DNA of 32,640 nt from a virus: the IMG/VR virus record IMGVR_UViG_3300022562_000294, positions 1-32,640 of that record; one strand, written 5' to 3'. Position 1 is the first letter of the stretch, and each line of letters opens with the position of its first letter. Both the position numbers and the translations under genes were made by a program. This document shows positions 22,574 to 29,425 of the stretch, piece by piece. The notes beneath the pieces were generated by a model that was not told the origin of the DNA, ran no database searches, and was given only the letters and a program-made list of their open reading frames with translations.

Positions 22574-22908
22574 TACAGTCCATCATCCTTCTGAACCCGC
22601 GCTATGGCTTTTGCATCTAAACGATAAGACAGCCCAGCCCCACCAGAAATCTCAAACTGAAGTCTCAGGGGCATCCCTTCGCTTAGTCCGCTTTGATCGT
22701 CAGGAACCAAACACTCATAAGATCCCAATTCATCTGCGAGTTCCGTCAAGTTGAAAGTAGCTATCAAGCTATTGTCTGTCCCACTATATAGCTTCATAGT
22801 ACCAGTAGTGATGCCTTCGATTAGTTGGCCAGTTTTCTCGTTTCTAAACTGTTCCAAAACAAAAGGCGTGTCTGTTCCAATCCATACTGTTCGCGGCCTG
22901 TCAGGCAT
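22573..22908 (-). CDS. Hypothetical virion protein, beta-rich
   Basis: The protein has 111 residues. Strands alternate (TVWIGTDTPFVLEQF, TGTMKLYSGTDNSLIATFNL, LGSYECLVPDD, PLRLQFEISGGAGLSYRL). This pattern resembles a small immunoglobulin-like or baseplate-type beta sandwich of a virion component. Function is unknown. It overlaps the PKD gene by 8 nt and the next gene at TAATG. Confidence 0.5.
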   Translation of the reverse strand: MPDRPRTVWIGTDTPFVLEQFRNEKTGQLIEGITTGTMKLYSGTDNSLIATFNLTELADELGSYECLVPDDQSGLSEGMPLRLQFEISGGAGLSYRLDAKAIARVQKDDGL

Positions 22909-23458
22909 CTAGTGACCTCAACTTAGCACTTACTCTAGGCCTGTCCCTCAGGCGGTTAATTTTAACACTAGTCTTATCGCCACGCTTAATCCTACCACTC
23001 ACATTGATTCTTGGAACAAACGTAGCATTCGGACCTAGGCCATACCTGATACTAGCACCCAAAAGCGGATCGTCGTTCAGTCTCCAAATAGAAACGCTGC
23101 CTGTAAGACTGAGTACAATGAAACTAATCTTAGTTTCTGTGTCACACCCAGCAGTATTACAAACAGTAAGACTAACCGTATAAGAGCCAGGATTCAAATA
23201 AGTATGGCCTGGGTTCTGGTCTGTACTTGTATTTCCGTCGCCAAAGTCCCAAAACCAAGTATCAATAGCTCCCGTGCTCTGGTCAATGAACCTAACGAAC
23301 CCAGGAGCTTGCGTAGGCTTAGCACCAAAACCGCCGCCCTTGATAAACGTGGTAAATTCAGCTACTGGAATAGCCAGGCCAAACAGACCTCCCCCATAGC
23401 GTAGAAGCCTTTGCCTAAACGCAATAAGTGAGGGAGGTCTGTAAGTGAACCTAGCCAT
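22901..23458 (-). CDS. PKD-domain virion protein
   Basis: The protein has 185 residues. Residues about 50-110 are a PKD domain: FIDQSTGAIDTWFWDFGDGN, then HTYLNPGSYTVSLTVCN. The signature W-D-F-G-D-G is complete. Flanking parts are short: an Arg/Gly-rich N-terminus (YRPPSLIAFRQRLLRYGGG) and a basic, beta-rich C-terminus. PKD and Ig-like domains on phage capsids or tails commonly bind glycans or mucus on the host side. Which virion part carries it is unknown. Confidence 0.75.
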   Translation of the reverse strand: MARFTYRPPSLIAFRQRLLRYGGGLFGLAIPVAEFTTFIKGGGFGAKPTQAPGFVRFIDQSTGAIDTWFWDFGDGNTSTDQNPGHTYLNPGSYTVSLTVCNTAGCDTETKISFIVLSLTGSVSIWRLNDDPLLGASIRYGLGPNATFVPRINVSGRIKRGDKTSVKINRLRDRPRVSAKLRSLDA

Positions 23459-23922
23459 TAGACCAGTTTGAACTCCTCGAACACGACAGTAATCGTAACC
23501 GTCGCAGCGGCAACGATTTCCTCGTTCCTCAGAACCGCACCGGCAGCACTAGTGAACCAAGGCCGCTCTTCCGGAGTAGGCAAGTAGAGCCAACCAGCCT
23601 GGACGTTCCAGGAATCTTCGATGAGAACAGTCTCGGTGCCCGCAGCATCTACGGTATGCGAATGCTTCACCACCGTATCAGCTGCTTCGGTTCCAGGCAG
23701 CAGAGGCCTTGCGGCCAGCGTTGTCGCAGTTCCTGTCGCTGTGTCTCGCCGTAGAGAAATTCTGGCCATTCCAGCATTAGCATCAGCTTCGAGCGTACTC
23801 TGCCCCAAGCGAATGCTATGGATGCAAATAGGATTCTGCGAGGCCGGGAAAGCCTCCCAAAGATCTTCCACAGCATCCAATTTGCTGGCGATACTAATTT
23901 GAGAAATATACATCTGACCCAT
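23458..23922 (-). CDS. Hypothetical virion protein, beta-rich
   Basis: The protein has 154 residues. It begins MGQMYISQISIASKLDAVEDLW, then alternates strands (GMARISLRRDTAT, HSHTVDAAGTETVLIEDSW, AATVTITVVFEEFKL). The absence of signal peptide and its location inside the structural operon favour a tail or decoration protein. No domain name is justified. Confidence 0.5.
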   Translation of the reverse strand: MGQMYISQISIASKLDAVEDLWEAFPASQNPICIHSIRLGQSTLEADANAGMARISLRRDTATGTATTLAARPLLPGTEAADTVVKHSHTVDAAGTETVLIEDSWNVQAGWLYLPTPEERPWFTSAAGAVLRNEEIVAAATVTITVVFEEFKLV

Positions 23923-23928
23923 CTTCTA

Positions 23929-24633
23929 CTATCTCCTCAGATTGTGGCCGTAGCCATTCTTAATGATGTAGGACACCAACCACCCAATGTCTGCCGCTGC
24001 TGCGGCCACAGTTTGAATGACAGGCAGTTTGAGCCTTCTTGCCCTTCTGAACCTCCTGAACACCTCATGCGATAATTGGGGGTGGCGATAAACGTGGCTG
24101 GAAACGCTAGGAGGCGGTGTTGTTCCACCAGGAACAAATGCTCTAGAGATTCCAATTCTTCTGGCTCTCGCTGCGCGAACTGCTGGCTTAGCGAAAAAGC
24201 TTTTTGCACGGCGCGGAGCAGAGACAAAGAACAATCTAGCGAGTCTGAAGGCTCTTCCCTCAACCCTAGGCCTTTGCGTGTGCAGTTGGATAACCATCCC
24301 AACGTCTGGCGGAGCCGGAGTAGTTCCGTAAACTTCGCGATAAACTTCCCGAACATCGAAGGTATCTCGTCTATGAAGCTTAGCATATCTTTCAGTTCTC
24401 TCGCGAATAATATCCAACCAAGGCGCAGAGACTTTTCTGGCACCGCCTGGCGCTTTAGCTCTTTGCTGGGCTGCCACCATTCTAGGCCTTTGCCCCCTGC
24501 TCTGCTGCGGTAGAGAGATAACCGATCCAACATCAGCAGCGGCAGTTGGGGCACTGATGAACAACCTGTGCCAGATCGAAACCTGGTAAGGTCTTGGGCT
24601 AGGCGGTCTGAATATGTGCTTAGTGAACGACAC
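23929..24633 (-). CDS. Arginine-rich structural or nucleic-acid-binding protein
   Basis: The protein has 234 residues and is unusually basic, with RPR, RAR and RRAR clusters throughout. Two similar internal segments, DVGSVISLPQQSRGQRPRM and DVGMVIQLHTQRPRVEGRAF, share 'D-V-G-x-V-I-x-L', so it may have an internal duplication. Proline-rich linkers follow each. A second, longer reading frame overlaps it, but its composition and lack of operon fit make it a shadow. It might pack against DNA or RNA inside the head or tail. Confidence 0.5.
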   Translation of the reverse strand: MSFTKHIFRPPSPRPYQVSIWHRLFISAPTAAADVGSVISLPQQSRGQRPRMVAAQQRAKAPGGARKVSAPWLDIIRERTERYAKLHRRDTFDVREVYREVYGTTPAPPDVGMVIQLHTQRPRVEGRAFRLARLFFVSAPRRAKSFFAKPAVRAARARRIGISRAFVPGGTTPPPSVSSHVYRHPQLSHEVFRRFRRARRLKLPVIQTVAAAAADIGWLVSYIIKNGYGHNLRR

Positions 24634-24639
24634 ACGTTT

Positions 24640-25293
24640 TTACCTTGTAAGCACTCTGTTAAGCACTGTGTTTCTAGGCTGCACCGGTAGCCACTCTTCG
24701 CCAGGGCCAACTATATCAATGGTGGCTAGATGCGTATAACCACCACTCAGAATAACTCCTGCAGCTACTGCGCGAATTGTGATCTGATCTCCTTCTGCTA
24801 GCGGATAACTCCACTGAAGATCTAGCATCATTTCTATCTCAATTCTAGTGTCCTGACCATTACCAAAAGTAACATCATTGGTTCCATAGTACGGATACTC
24901 CAACAAGCAGCCATTGATCGAGTCTCCGCACCAGGTAGTCGCTGTTAAGTCCTCAGCTGTCCCCGTAAGATCTGTAGTGTTTCCGGCAGTAAATTCATTA
25001 GAAGCTCCTGGCCTAACAGCCGTGTCCGTTGTGTTAATCTGAAACCACGAGCCAGCATTAACTTTCCTCTGAAGAGCAAACTGTAGTGTTTCAGCTGAAC
25101 TCTCGACACAGATTCTAACACGGATTCCCATATTAGAGTTTTCAGGTACTTCAATCGCAGTATTGAGCGGGCGATGATAGGATGCGCCTGTTCCAGCTCC
25201 TTCATTCCAATAGGATTCATCCCCATCATCGCGCCTGAAGCGATATGCAGTTTGGGTGGCATTATTAGAGCCACCACCATCCATTGTACCCAT
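24640..25293 (-). CDS. Hypothetical tail or decoration protein
   Basis: The protein has 217 residues, is beta-rich, and begins with a glycine- and asparagine-rich head (GTMDGGGSNNATQTAYRFR). The middle resembles a beta-sandwich: MGIRVRICVESSAETLQFAL, FQINTTDTAVRPGASNEF and TRIEIEMMLDLQWSYPL. It is encoded next to the 25294 gene with directly adjoining start/stop. Family unknown. Confidence 0.5.
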   Translation of the reverse strand: MGTMDGGGSNNATQTAYRFRRDDGDESYWNEGAGTGASYHRPLNTAIEVPENSNMGIRVRICVESSAETLQFALQRKVNAGSWFQINTTDTAVRPGASNEFTAGNTTDLTGTAEDLTATTWCGDSINGCLLEYPYYGTNDVTFGNGQDTRIEIEMMLDLQWSYPLAEGDQITIRAVAAGVILSGGYTHLATIDIVGPGEEWLPVQPRNTVLNRVLTR

Positions 25294-25875
25294 TTAGTGC
25301 TCTCTATACTCACCGTAAGGTCCATAGTCAGAGAACTCAGGTGCATAGGGCCGCTGGCGCGTCATCGTTGTCCAATCCTGATACTCGCGTCCTGTTCTCT
25401 TGTCGTGCCCAGACGTATGAATAACATGAGGAAAAATATCAACGTCCGAGCCAGGAACTCTTCTGGGCCTCCAGTAACCACCTCGTTTCTCAAGAATTGG
25501 TGTATAGAGGTTATTATCTGCCGCACTAATAAAGCCAACCACGTCAGTATCTTCGCGGATAGTTTTCTTCAGGCGGAAGAACCCATCTGTCGTCATAGTC
25601 CTACCATGAAGCACACAGGCAATGTTATCGAAGCTAGATGTAAGGCGATCCAGTAAACCATCCAAACCAACACCTAACCACTTCGCTTCACTGATAAGAT
25701 AAATGTAGTGGTATTGCTCAATTACCTCTCTAGTAACTCCGTCATCCATCTCCTGAATAACAGAGTGAACTCCAACTCTCTTGGGTTTCGGAATATTAGT
25801 AGGATCATCCAAGATGTTTGGATTATCGCTCTTAAGCGACGTTTCATCTGTGTAAAAGATTTTCCACTTACTCAT
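25294..25875 (-). CDS. Hypothetical protein of the tail or connector region
   Basis: The protein has 193 residues, neither hydrophobic nor strongly charged. It starts MSKWKIFYTDETSLKSD and contains QYHYIYLISEAKWLGVGLDG and GYWRPRRVPGSDVDIFPH. Residues 1-60 alternate strands and residues 75-100 are helical. Position directly downstream of the adaptor suggests a neck or tail role. No family is recognised. Confidence 0.45.
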   Translation of the reverse strand: MSKWKIFYTDETSLKSDNPNILDDPTNIPKPKRVGVHSVIQEMDDGVTREVIEQYHYIYLISEAKWLGVGLDGLLDRLTSSFDNIACVLHGRTMTTDGFFRLKKTIREDTDVVGFISAADNNLYTPILEKRGGYWRPRRVPGSDVDIFPHVIHTSGHDKRTGREYQDWTTMTRQRPYAPEFSDYGPYGEYREH

Positions 25876-25889
25876 GGGAGAGTTTCCTT

Positions 25890-26537
25890 TTAGAAGTCAG
25901 TATCATCCAAGAGATCCTCTTGGACCTCTTCTGTAAAGGGAACCATGCGGTTAACCTGCCCGTCATATTCCGAGACCAATTCAGATTCCAAGAGACTTGG
26001 CATTCTGGAATCCTCAATCTCTTTCCACCGCGCTACTAGCTTGTCGTCCCTCAAGAGCGGCTGCATCTTTCTAATCGTTCTAGCTATTAGAAGATCCTCG
26101 GCCATAGTAAGCCACTCAAGACTATCTACCAGCGGAATAGCGCTGTACTGGAAATAGCCAATCTTGTAATTATAGGCCTGATCGGGCAGAGCATCTAATC
26201 CTATTTGGTTTCTGTTAATCATCCAGAAAGCCCCAGGCCTTCCAGAAGAGATATTCTGCACATCGTCTCTAGCAGTTTTAGTTAGGGGAATTTCCTCATT
26301 ATTAGTGTCAATAATGTGAAGCCACCTAACACTCTTGCAGCGCGTCAATGTAATAGTATTATCCCCAATCGTAAGCGCTGCCGCCGCAGGCTCCTGACTC
26401 ATGTACTTCCAGTTTTCCATATCTTCGAGTTCTCTTACAGCATCAGCTGCATAGCCCGGAATATCGTCGTCGTAGACAGTTCCGCGCCGAATGGCCCTTG
26501 AGACTCGTTCGTAGAAATCACCAACTGTAGCTGCCAT
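25890..26537 (-). CDS. Head-tail adaptor protein (SU10 adaptor-like)
   Basis: The protein has 215 residues. It starts TVGDFYERVSRAIRRGT, then AADAVRELEDMENWKYM, and has a beta middle (TLTRCKSVRWLHIIDTNNEE, ALPDQAYNYKIGYF). The C-terminal helices are RTIRKMQPLLRDDKLVARW. This matches the podoviral adaptor layout: N-terminal helix pair, beta insertion and a C-terminal 'W-x-E' helix. It sits right after the capsid gene, where adaptors usually are. The SU10-type assignment is by pattern. Confidence 0.65.
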   Translation of the reverse strand: MAATVGDFYERVSRAIRRGTVYDDDIPGYAADAVRELEDMENWKYMSQEPAAAALTIGDNTITLTRCKSVRWLHIIDTNNEEIPLTKTARDDVQNISSGRPGAFWMINRNQIGLDALPDQAYNYKIGYFQYSAIPLVDSLEWLTMAEDLLIARTIRKMQPLLRDDKLVARWKEIEDSRMPSLLESELVSEYDGQVNRMVPFTEEVQEDLLDDTDF

Positions 26538-26561
26538 GAATCAGAGTCCTTTTTGAAGGTT

Positions 26562-26612
26562 GCTCGGAAGAGGCCGGACCCAGGGTTACCCCCGTTTCCG
26601 AGCCCGACCTCT
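26562..26612 (-). other. Intergenic structured RNA with two mutually exclusive stems
   Basis: Four segments can pair in the order A-B-A'-B' on the minus strand. A is 26612-26604 and A' is 26577-26569 (AGAGGTCGG with CCGGCCTCT, 9 bp, one G-U). B is 26603-26596 and B' is 26569-26562 (GCTCGGAA with TTCCGAGC, 8 bp). A and B are contiguous, as are A' and B', which share one base. Both stems together would be sterically tight, so alternative folds are more likely. It sits between the capsid stop and the adaptor start. Confidence 0.5.
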
Positions 26613-26638
26613 CCCGAACTCACCCTCCCACAGGGATA

Positions 26639-27856
26639 CTAGGCCTCAGCACCCGCAACCGTCAGGCCCTTCACGAGATAGTGGTGTTTCCCGTGATTGA
26701 CCTCGAGCCCGGCTTCAGTCAGATACTCCGAAGTCAAGCCGTCGATCCCGTTGCCCTGCCGATCCGGCAGATACTGAGTATCCGAGTTCCGCAGCGGCCG
26801 ATACGTGAGATCAGCCATGTCCACAATCAGCATCCAAGAGTCGAACGAAAGGTACGTTCCGATCGTGCTCTGGATCTGGTTGAACAGCGGATGGGACTTG
26901 AGAACCAAGGTGCCGTAAGGCGTGAACAGACGCCGAACGTCCATTCCGAACTCCTTGGTCATCGGAGTCAACTCGACACTCGCAGCATCAGCCTTGCGAA
27001 TGGCCCTCTGAAGAGTCAGGATCGCTCTGTTTCCACAGAACGCCATCTTCTCCTGAGAACCGAACCGGAACGCCTCGAGAAAAATATTCTCAATGTCGTC
27101 CCAGCCCTGCGCTGCACCAGCAACGTCGTTGACGTTACCTGCCGGGATAAAGGAGATAATCCCGCCAGTGGTGCGCTTCGGCTGCGAGCCACTCAGATCC
27201 TCCACCTTCTCACCGAAGATGAAGCCGTACTCCATTCCGATGGAGTGATACAGAAGCGCCTGCGTCTTGGCGTCCCGTACCTCTTCAACGGTCCGAAGCC
27301 GCGTCTGCATCGCAGTACGCGTGGCCTTCAGGCTGTTCCTGAAGATCTGGGTGTAGTTGTTGACCTTGGTCGGCGTGTAGCGCACGTTGTTCGGCGTGTC
27401 TGCGCCTTCCTCGTAGGCCGAACCGATGATAACAAGGTTCGGATTCTCCGAGGCGACGAGAATCGTCGTTGCAGCAACAGCACCCCAAGAACGCTGCACC
27501 GTCAGGCCGGTGCTGGTGCCGTCTGCGGTAGCGAGCATGATTTCACCCGTCTCTTCCGCATACAGCAGATCTCCAGTCTTGACCTGCTCACCACCACCGA
27601 AGCCAAACGGATCGGCGGTGACAGTGAGTGAAGTACCAGTGCCCGCATCGGCAGCAAGCTCGATACGAACATTGGACACTTCACGCTCCCACCAGTTGAA
27701 CTCCGGGTCATCAGTGACCTTCTTCTTCATTGCACTGGTGAGTGCTGTGATAGGTGCGTGGCCGTTCGGGAACCGCATGAGGATTCCCTGGCGCCAATTA
27801 AGCGGCCTTTCGTCAGTGACAAAAGAGTCCGTTCCTCTCAGGCCTTGAATAGCCAT
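26639..27856 (-). CDS. Major capsid protein (SU10/DUF5309-like)
   Basis: The protein has 405 residues. The N-terminus QGLRGTDSFVTDERPLNWRQ is the SU10/DUF5309-type capsid opening, followed by ILMRFPNGHAPITALTSAMK and WWEREVSNVRIEL. The central helix region (RNSLKATRTAMQTRLRTVEEVRD) and C-terminal beta strands (MLIVDMADLTYRPL) fit an HK97-like fold. Codons are strongly biased toward C/G endings (cgc, gtc, ggc, cag), unlike most other genes here, implying very high expression. Antisense frames are open because of this bias. Confidence 0.8.
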   Translation of the reverse strand: MAIQGLRGTDSFVTDERPLNWRQGILMRFPNGHAPITALTSAMKKKVTDDPEFNWWEREVSNVRIELAADAGTGTSLTVTADPFGFGGGEQVKTGDLLYAEETGEIMLATADGTSTGLTVQRSWGAVAATTILVASENPNLVIIGSAYEEGADTPNNVRYTPTKVNNYTQIFRNSLKATRTAMQTRLRTVEEVRDAKTQALLYHSIGMEYGFIFGEKVEDLSGSQPKRTTGGIISFIPAGNVNDVAGAAQGWDDIENIFLEAFRFGSQEKMAFCGNRAILTLQRAIRKADAASVELTPMTKEFGMDVRRLFTPYGTLVLKSHPLFNQIQSTIGTYLSFDSWMLIVDMADLTYRPLRNSDTQYLPDRQGNGIDGLTSEYLTEAGLEVNHGKHHYLVKGLTVAGAEA

Positions 27857-27879
27857 TTTCTGGCTTTCCTCCTCCTACC

Positions 27880-29109
27880 TCAGGCGAACCCGAGTGTAGA
27901 CCATATGTCCTGTAGTGCAGGGTCTACGCCAGCACCATTCGGACGCGATTGAGCACCTCCAGCAACTTGCTGTTGGTGTTGTGGATACACCTGGGAAATA
28001 TTCCCCTGTGCATCACGCACAAGAACGGGCTGGGGATTGCCAGCCTGCACGTGCACGCCCCCTTGGATCTGCTGAGGTGAGACACCTGCGGGCAGTCCTT
28101 GGGGCTGTTGTACCTGAGGGAGGACTTGTTGACCTTGGACATATTGAGGTTGGTTATAAGCCTGGCCTCTTTGTGCCCTGTTTTGCTGAACTCTCTGCGA
28201 AAGGCCCGGAACTAGAGGGGCGAGCCGCTCCGCAATAGCATCTCTGTAATCCTGAGACCAACCACCAGGGAACTGCGCTTGCAGTTGACTAGCGGCAGCC
28301 ACTACCATGTCCTGCATTGCGTTCAATTCTGGATATGTCCCGTACATATCCCTCTTAATCTCTGCTTGGCTCTGCGCCTCTTGGACCTGGCGCTGAACCT
28401 GAGGCGTAAAGGTCTGAAGCCGACTCTCAACGTCTTTGATAGTCTGCGCGTGAACCGTCTGGGCTACGCCGTTCAAGAGGCCATTAAGAGCCTGGGCCCT
28501 GAGGGCCGGATCATCACTGCCAATGGCTTCGAGGTATTGCGGCGGAACCTGAAGGTTGAATTGCGGACTCTGACCTTGAGTTCCTTGGCCCTGGGGTTCT
28601 GGCGTTCGAGCTGCTTGCTGCGCTAGCAACTGCGTAAGATGCTGAACCTGTTGACCAAGCTGTTGAACTTGAGCCTGGAGTGCAGCCTCTTGCGGCGAAG
28701 GGATAGCCGCAGGTTGTTGGGTTTGATGGGATTGTCCTTGGGGCTGCACCCCAGGCTGGGACTGTTGTGGCTGTTGGCCTTGAATCTGCTGCTGAACCTG
28801 CTGCTCAATGCTCTGATCGTGCTGAACCATTTGAGTCAGCTGATCTTGCGAAGGCTCTTGAGGCTTAACGGGCTCCTGGCCGGGCTGAACAGAATCAACA
28901 GGAATGCCACTGAAGAAATCTCCAGCCATCTGAGACTGTTCGAGTTCCTCTTGATCTTCAGGAGCATTGGGGTCATCAATGCTTCCAGTTCTGAAGAAGT
29001 TTTCTGTCTCCTCAGGACTCAAAATCCGATCCTCTGCCGGGCCGGGATCTTTGTAGTCCTTCTCAGGAGTTTTAATCTTAAGCTCTTGGGGAGGGTTAGC
29101 TGCTGCCAT
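27880..29109 (-). CDS. Scaffolding protein, Gln/Pro-rich
   Basis: The protein has 409 residues and sits between portal and capsid genes, where scaffolds occur. The N-terminus is acidic (EETENFFRTGSIDDPNAPED). Residues about 85-215 are dominated by Gln and Pro, with coiled-coil potential (QSIEQQVQQQIQGQQPQQSQ; QALAQQ-type runs). A C-terminal basic helix (YRDAIAERLAPLVPG) and QAYNQPQYVQ tail follow. It would guide capsid assembly and leave the procapsid. No protease motif was seen. Confidence 0.7.
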   Translation of the reverse strand: MAAANPPQELKIKTPEKDYKDPGPAEDRILSPEETENFFRTGSIDDPNAPEDQEELEQSQMAGDFFSGIPVDSVQPGQEPVKPQEPSQDQLTQMVQHDQSIEQQVQQQIQGQQPQQSQPGVQPQGQSHQTQQPAAIPSPQEAALQAQVQQLGQQVQHLTQLLAQQAARTPEPQGQGTQGQSPQFNLQVPPQYLEAIGSDDPALRAQALNGLLNGVAQTVHAQTIKDVESRLQTFTPQVQRQVQEAQSQAEIKRDMYGTYPELNAMQDMVVAAASQLQAQFPGGWSQDYRDAIAERLAPLVPGLSQRVQQNRAQRGQAYNQPQYVQGQQVLPQVQQPQGLPAGVSPQQIQGGVHVQAGNPQPVLVRDAQGNISQVYPQHQQQVAGGAQSRPNGAGVDPALQDIWSTLGFA

Positions 29110-29425
29110 TTTCGTTATCCTCTTCTTCGTCAGATTCTTCTGACATTGTGATCAGCCGGAGAAGCCCGGAGATCATTTCATTAACACCTTCGATCCTGCC
29201 TTGATGCCGAGTGAACAGAACAGGGGCAGTTGGCTCGGCCATGTTAATCTGGCTCATCTCATTCCTGATCAGTTGGCAATAGGCCAGTGATCGCCCAAAC
29301 GCCTTAATGACCACTTCTGAGGTCATAACCACAGTAAGCGCATCAAGGTCTTTCTCTGTGAATGCAGAACTCATGTTCTCCTGCATTTTAGCATAGATTC
29401 TGTCTGCTTGCTCCTCTGTAATCAT
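29096..29425 (-). CDS. Small acidic protein between portal and scaffold
   Basis: The protein has 109 residues, mostly helical (TEEQADRIYAKMQENMSSAF, DALTVVMTSEVVIKAFGRSL). It ends in a very acidic tail (SEESDEEEDNENGSS). It overlaps both neighbours, by 14 and 4 nt. It may be an assembly chaperone or a head accessory. No family name is justified. Confidence 0.5.
   Translation of the reverse strand: MITEEQADRIYAKMQENMSSAFTEKDLDALTVVMTSEVVIKAFGRSLAYCQLIRNEMSQINMAEPTAPVLFTRHQGRIEGVNEMISGLLRLITMSEESDEEEDNENGSS

Noticed and set aside
23937-24710. 257-codon minus-strand frame overlapping the basic protein
   Set aside because: Its translation is Leu/Ser/Cys-rich without motifs and overlaps the next gene by 71 nt. 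The 23929-24633 frame fits the operon spacing.
26681-27631. 316-codon plus-strand open frame opposite the capsid
   Set aside because: It is antisense to a well-supported capsid gene and is open because of the capsid's GC-rich third-position bias.
28639-29151. 170-codon plus-strand frame opposite the scaffold
   Set aside because: It is leucine/arginine-rich because the antisense of CAG/CAA repeats reads as CTG/TTG. It is a shadow of the Gln-rich scaffold.
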